This document shows, piece after piece, positions 7,148 to 8,877 of a DNA stretch of 8,877 nt. The DNA lies in assembly GCA_004556165.1 (NCBI GenBank), contig SFIR01000045.1, positions 1-8,877 on the forward strand. The letters run 5' to 3'. Under the pieces are notes generated by a model that was given only the letters and a program-made list of their open reading frames with translations, was not told the DNA's origin and did not search any database. Positions within the stretch are counted from its first letter, which is position 1. Each line of letters opens with the position of its first letter. The stretch comes from Clostridiales bacterium. Lineage in GTDB: Bacteria > Bacillota > Clostridia > Christensenellales > CAG-138. Position numbers and translations under genes: made by a program.

Positions 7148-7171
7148 GTCGCCGCAGCGGCGACATTTTTT
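7148..7171 (+). terminator. GC-rich hairpin plus T-run in the operon leader
   Basis: GTCGCCG and CGGCGAC form a perfect 7-bp stem around a 3-nt CAG loop, followed on the plus strand by A and six T. Read left to right it looks like an intrinsic terminator, although no plus-strand gene ends here. It would stop antisense transcripts leaving the operon before they reach the ribbon-helix-helix gene. In the minus-strand mRNA the same hairpin sits in the 5' leader, without a U-run after it, and could act on stability or translation instead. Confidence 0.5.
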
Positions 7172-7178
7172 GAAACTC

Positions 7179-7191
7179 AGTGATAGTCACA
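7179..7191. promoter_or_regulatory. Candidate operator in the operon leader
   Basis: On the minus strand this reads TGTGACTATCACT, a near-perfect dyad, at about +9 to +21 of the inferred transcript. Repressors often bind there. It matches the perfect dyad at 964-976 at 11 of 13 bases. Which protein binds, if any, is unknown; the adjacent ribbon-helix-helix and XRE proteins are candidates. Confidence 0.35.
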
Positions 7192-7205
7192 CTTCTCCAA
7201 GTATC

Positions 7206-7233
7206 ATTATACATTTTTCGGCACTATCTGCAA
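7206..7233 (-). promoter_or_regulatory. Promoter of the seven-gene operon
   Basis: On the minus strand TTGCAG (7233-7228) is followed after 16 nt by a consensus TATAAT (7211-7206). The predicted start is near 7199, leaving a leader of about 107 nt before the Sel1 start at 7092. No other promoter of similar quality was noticed between the operon genes. Confidence 0.7.
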
Positions 7234-7273
7234 GAGTTTTGCAAGATAAACTGCTTGTATATTTATTTCTGAA

Positions 7274-7279
7274 TATAGT
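7274..7279 (+). promoter_or_regulatory. Possible -10 box for the ribbon-helix-helix gene
   Basis: TATAGT would place the transcript start near 7286, about 26 nt before the ATG. No good -35 sits 17 nt upstream (CTGCTT at 7251-7256), so the assignment is weak. Other AT-rich boxes nearby (CATAAT at 7281) could serve instead. Confidence 0.3.
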
Positions 7280-7294
7280 GCATAATAATATGCA
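7279..7294. promoter_or_regulatory. Inverted repeat TGCATA-ATAA-TATGCA, candidate autoregulatory operator
   Basis: Perfect 6-bp arms around 4 nt lie immediately before the ribosome binding site of the ribbon-helix-helix gene and over its likely start point. Ribbon-helix-helix proteins typically bind short dyads as dimers of dimers, so autorepression is a reasonable inference. Confidence 0.45.
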
Positions 7295-7311
7295 GAGAGG
7301 TGAGATTTATC

Positions 7312-7500
7312 ATGCTTGAGCTTGAAAAGGGTTTTGAATCCGTCAATAAAACATTCCGCATTCCCGTAAATATTGTGGAGCAGCTTGACCGCCTTGCCGG
7401 CGAGTACAACACTTCCATGAATAAAATCGTTGTGCAATGCCTTCAATATGCGCTCGATAACCTGAACACATCGGATGATAAATCCACGGACTCAAAATGA
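7312..7500 (+). CDS. Small ribbon-helix-helix (Arc/MetJ-like) DNA-binding protein
   Basis: The 62-aa product shows the ribbon-helix-helix plan. A short strand KTFRIP (13-18) would lie in the DNA major groove. It is followed by helix VNIVEQLDRLAGEY (19-32), a turn at NTS, and helix MNKIVVQCLQYALDNL (36-51). The end is a polar tail. The pattern (RIP, then a helix, then S.NK-V..Ω..YAL) resembles Arc-type regulators common in clostridial genomes. A GTG at 7300 is in frame, but GAGGTGA at 7297-7303 overlaps it and lies 8 nt before the ATG at 7312, so 7312 is preferred. It is the only plus-strand gene, transcribed divergently from the large operon with about 100 nt between the promoters, so it probably regulates itself and possibly the operon. 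No toxin partner lies next to it. Confidence 0.82.
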   Translation: MLELEKGFESVNKTFRIPVNIVEQLDRLAGEYNTSMNKIVVQCLQYALDNLNTSDDKSTDSK

Positions 7501-7506
7501 TACTCG

Positions 7507-7539
7507 GCTGCCGTTTCCCGACGGCGGCTTTTTCTTTTT
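7507..7539 (+). terminator. Intrinsic terminator of the ribbon-helix-helix gene
   Basis: GCTGCCGT pairs with ACGGCGGC (8 bp with one G-U pair, loop TTCCCG) and is followed by TTTTTCTTTTT. It begins 7 nt after the stop and fills the gap to the convergent gene that ends at 7539. On the minus strand the trailing sequence is less T-rich, so termination there would be weaker. Confidence 0.85.
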
Positions 7540-8021
7540 CAAAACGGCTCAAAACCGAAATGAAAAAGCGCCTCGTTGATATCAAAGAAATTAAATATTT
7601 TCTTTTCAATGCAAAAGGCAATCACAAGATCGAAATCGTCGGCACGGGATAAGCTGTATCCGGCAGAGGAAAGGAGTTTATCTGCATCCTCTCTTGATAA
7701 TTCCAATGCAAGACACAAAGCGATAACCGTTCTCTTGGCAGGTATGTATTTTTTGTTCGACCGTATCTTGGAAAACAACCGCCGGTCAATCATGGCTTTT
7801 TTATAGATATCGCTGTCTTTCTGTCCGGTACGGTCAATAAAGGCAAACATCTGCTCCGCGAAAGTATTCTCCCTGTGTTGCTGTAAATACTGTTCTGCGT
7901 CATCGGTATCGATATCCATCATCTTGCAGAAGGGTATTTCTATCCTCCCAAAGGATGAACCGGTAAGGATGCCGCCGTTTCGGATAAATTGCTCACATTC
8001 CAGCAAAAGCTGTTCTGTCAT
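7539..8021 (-). CDS. Protein with the helical tail domain of clostridial macrodomain proteins, no macrodomain
   Basis: Residues 52-160 of this 160-aa protein closely follow a tail I know from the C-terminus of Firmicutes macrodomain (ADP-ribose-binding) proteins. The matching stretches are FAEQMFAFIDRTGQKDSDIYK, then ANIDRKLFSKIRS-like IDRRLFSKIRSNKKYIPAKRT (78-98). After these come ALCLALEL, DADKLLSSAGYSLS and FDLVIAFCIEKKIFNFFDINEALFHFG (130-156). The SKIRSN..Y.P...T..AL pattern looks like a degenerate XRE-type helix-turn-helix, so DNA binding is possible. Residues 1-51 do not contain a macrodomain and match nothing I know. The ATG shares one base with the stop of the upstream XRE gene, and GGAGGTG lies 10 nt upstream inside that gene, so the two are translationally coupled. 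A transcription regulator or partner of the XRE protein is the likely role. Membrane segments are absent. Confidence 0.82.
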   Translation of the reverse strand: MTEQLLLECEQFIRNGGILTGSSFGRIEIPFCKMMDIDTDDAEQYLQQHRENTFAEQMFAFIDRTGQKDSDIYKKAMIDRRLFSKIRSNKKYIPAKRTVIALCLALELSREDADKLLSSAGYSLSRADDFDLVIAFCIEKKIFNFFDINEALFHFGFEPF

Positions 8022-8251
8022 CAGGAGTTCACCTCCGATTTTGAAGCCGGAATAAAATCGCAGATATCACCGATATTGCACTCCAGATATTCGCATATCC
8101 GTTTCAGAACAGTCATAGAAACCTCTTCGTCGCGGCGAAGTTTTGTCATCGTGTTCGGAGAAATCTCAGCCGCCCTGCGAAGATCTGCTTTGCTCATTTT
8201 CTTATCGACAAGCAGCTTCCAAAGCTTGTTGTAACTGACCGTTAAAGACAT
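8021..8251 (-). CDS. Small XRE/Cro-type helix-turn-helix repressor
   Basis: The 76-aa product is almost entirely one Cro/C1-type domain: VSYNKLWKLLVDKKMSKADL, then AAEISPNTMTKLRRDEEVSMTVLKRICEYLECNIGDICDF. The recognition region is SKADLRRAAEISPNTMTKLRR (20-40). It resembles the YozG-type group, which is frequent in clostridia as a stand-alone regulator. GAGGTG 7 nt before the ATG supports the start, and a consensus promoter lies just upstream. An inverted repeat across the promoter start region suggests autorepression. It is the first gene of a two-gene unit with the 160-aa protein. Whether it also controls the neighbouring operon is not shown by the sequence. Confidence 0.88.
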   Translation of the reverse strand: MSLTVSYNKLWKLLVDKKMSKADLRRAAEISPNTMTKLRRDEEVSMTVLKRICEYLECNIGDICDFIPASKSEVNS

Positions 8252-8268
8252 TTTTCAGCACCTCGCAA

Positions 8269-8292
8269 GTAGTATTTACTTTATTATACTAC
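8269..8292. promoter_or_regulatory. Inverted repeat GTAGTAT-N10-ATACTAC at the XRE promoter, candidate operator
   Basis: The perfect 7-bp arms lie 10 nt apart and cover the -10 box and start point of the XRE gene promoter. Position and symmetry fit a dimeric XRE repressor blocking its own promoter. This is inferred. Confidence 0.5.
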
Positions 8293-8311
8293 ATTCACAT
8301 CGCAAACACAA
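8283..8311 (-). promoter_or_regulatory. Promoter of the XRE regulatory operon
   Basis: On the minus strand TTGTGT (8311-8306) is followed after exactly 17 nt by TATAAT (8288-8283). The start would be near 8276, about 25 nt before the XRE ATG. Upstream there is a short dyad CGCAA-AATA-TTGCG at 8341-8354. Confidence 0.72.
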
Positions 8312-8382
8312 GAGAGTTTATCTACATTTTGTTATTGTTTCGCAAAATATTGCGATTTTCTGTCATACCATAAACAAAACAC

Positions 8383-8433
8383 AAACAGCCCTGATGAGTT
8401 TCAGATTTTTGTCTGTACTCATCGGGGCTGTTT
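8383..8433 (-). terminator. Strong intrinsic terminator after the right-edge gene
   Basis: The arms AAACAGCCCTGATGAGT (8383-8399) and ACTCATCGGGGCTGTTT (8417-8433) pair over 17 bp with a single G-U pair. The loop carries its own small stem (CAGA/TCTG). On the minus strand the hairpin begins in the stop codon of the right-edge gene and is followed by the T-rich GTGTTTTGTTTA. It separates that gene from the XRE operon. Confidence 0.85.
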
Positions 8434-8877
8434 CATTTTATGCGGTTACAAAGATACAACCATATATCTCGGTATGTGCTTTCTACCGGTATTGTGCATA
8501 ATCCATTCTCCTGCGGTGGCGAAGAAGAAATCGCCCTTTCTGTCGGCATAGATATATCGATTTTGCCCCAGTCATTGTTATGATCGGCACAGTATTCATA
8601 GGTGACTGAGTTATTGTCAGCGGATGTCAACCGCAGCTCTACAATATGGATGTACTCATCAATCGCAAGCTCAATCAGCATTTTCTCGTAAGCACCGTTT
8701 ACAATTTGAAAAGCAGTATCGGGCGAAGATAACATATGCTCGGCGGCGAGGTCTATGTAGGCTTTTCCTTTGCGGAGTAGCTTGACCGAATTGCCGTTTT
8801 CGTCTTTACTGAGTTCATAAATCCCGTAACATTCCGGGCAAAAGCCGAGATGATCGGCAACCATCATGCGTTCTCGG
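8433..8877 (-). CDS. Unknown protein, probably 5'-truncated by the window edge
   Basis: The frame is open from the right edge (codons RER just before two ATGs at 8867 and 8864) to a TGA at 8433-8435. No ribosome binding site is visible before the ATGs, so the true start probably lies outside the window; from 8867 it would be 144 aa. A CPEC motif at 10-13 of the ATG-initiated form could be one half of a zinc site whose other half is upstream. The middle (EKMLIELAIDEYIHIVELRLTS) looks like alternating helix and strand, and the C-terminus (YRDIWLYLCNRIK) is helical. I do not recognise a family. No membrane segment is seen. It is ended by a strong terminator, so it belongs to a different transcript from the XRE unit. 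Confidence 0.7.
   Translation of the reverse strand, partial: RERMMVADHLGFCPECYGIYELSKDENGNSVKLLRKGKAYIDLAAEHMLSSPDTAFQIVNGAYEKMLIELAIDEYIHIVELRLTSADNNSVTYEYCADHNNDWGKIDISMPTERAISSSPPQENGLCTIPVESTYRDIWLYLCNRIK

Noticed and set aside
7207..7446. Minus-strand open frame antisense to the ribbon-helix-helix gene
   Set aside because: It would run through the operon promoter and the regulator's coding region, and has no ribosome binding site or family resemblance.
7312..7500. Antitoxin of a toxin-antitoxin pair
   Set aside because: Ribbon-helix-helix antitoxins normally sit beside a toxin gene on the same strand; here the gene is followed at once by a terminator and a convergent gene.
1..8877. 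Mobile element, CRISPR array, tRNA or rRNA
   Set aside because: No transposase, integrase, regularly spaced repeats, long terminal inverted repeats or RNA gene patterns were found on either strand.

Overview
This 8.9 kb window looks like an accessory region of a Clostridia-type (Firmicutes) chromosome, probably a gut or rumen Oscillospiraceae/Lachnospiraceae relative. The reasons are strong AGGAGG-type ribosome binding sites, TATAAT-type promoters, tightly packed small regulators, and several protein families common in those genomes. This assignment is inferred from style, not from a marker gene. I see no rRNA, tRNA, CRISPR array, transposase or integrase.

Layout, read on the minus strand from right to left. 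(i) 8433-8877: end of an unrecognised gene, closed by a strong intrinsic terminator at 8383-8433. (ii) 8251-7539: a two-gene regulatory operon. A small XRE repressor-like protein is followed, with a 1-nt overlap, by a 160-aa protein whose last ~110 residues resemble the tail found on clostridial macrodomain proteins, here without a macrodomain. It has a clear promoter with an inverted repeat over its start point. (iii) 7312-7500, plus strand: a 62-aa ribbon-helix-helix regulator with its own terminator. (iv) 7092 to the left edge: a dense seven-gene minus-strand operon fired from a good promoter at 7206-7233. In order it encodes a mini Sel1-repeat protein, an unknown 122-aa protein, a DUF1963/YwqG-like protein, a protein joining the N-terminal part of pyruvate phosphate dikinase to MORN repeats, a large acidic MORN-repeat protein, a membrane protein with a TrkA-N-like Rossmann domain and a possible degenerate RyR-like tail, and a second membrane protein cut by the window edge.

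The seven operon genes are separated by 1 to 35 nt or overlap, so they are probably co-expressed. The set combines scaffold repeats (Sel1, MORN), a nucleotide-binding-domain relic that has lost a known catalytic arginine, a membrane-anchored Rossmann sensor-like protein and a membrane partner. No recognisable metabolic pathway links them. I infer a membrane-linked sensing, stress or conflict module, but the sequence alone does not show its function.

The points most worth checking are the PPDK-N/MORN fusion, the 17-nt out-of-frame overlap between the two MORN genes (coupled genes or a split single gene), and the cluster of inverted repeats at the divergent promoters next to the small DNA-binding proteins.
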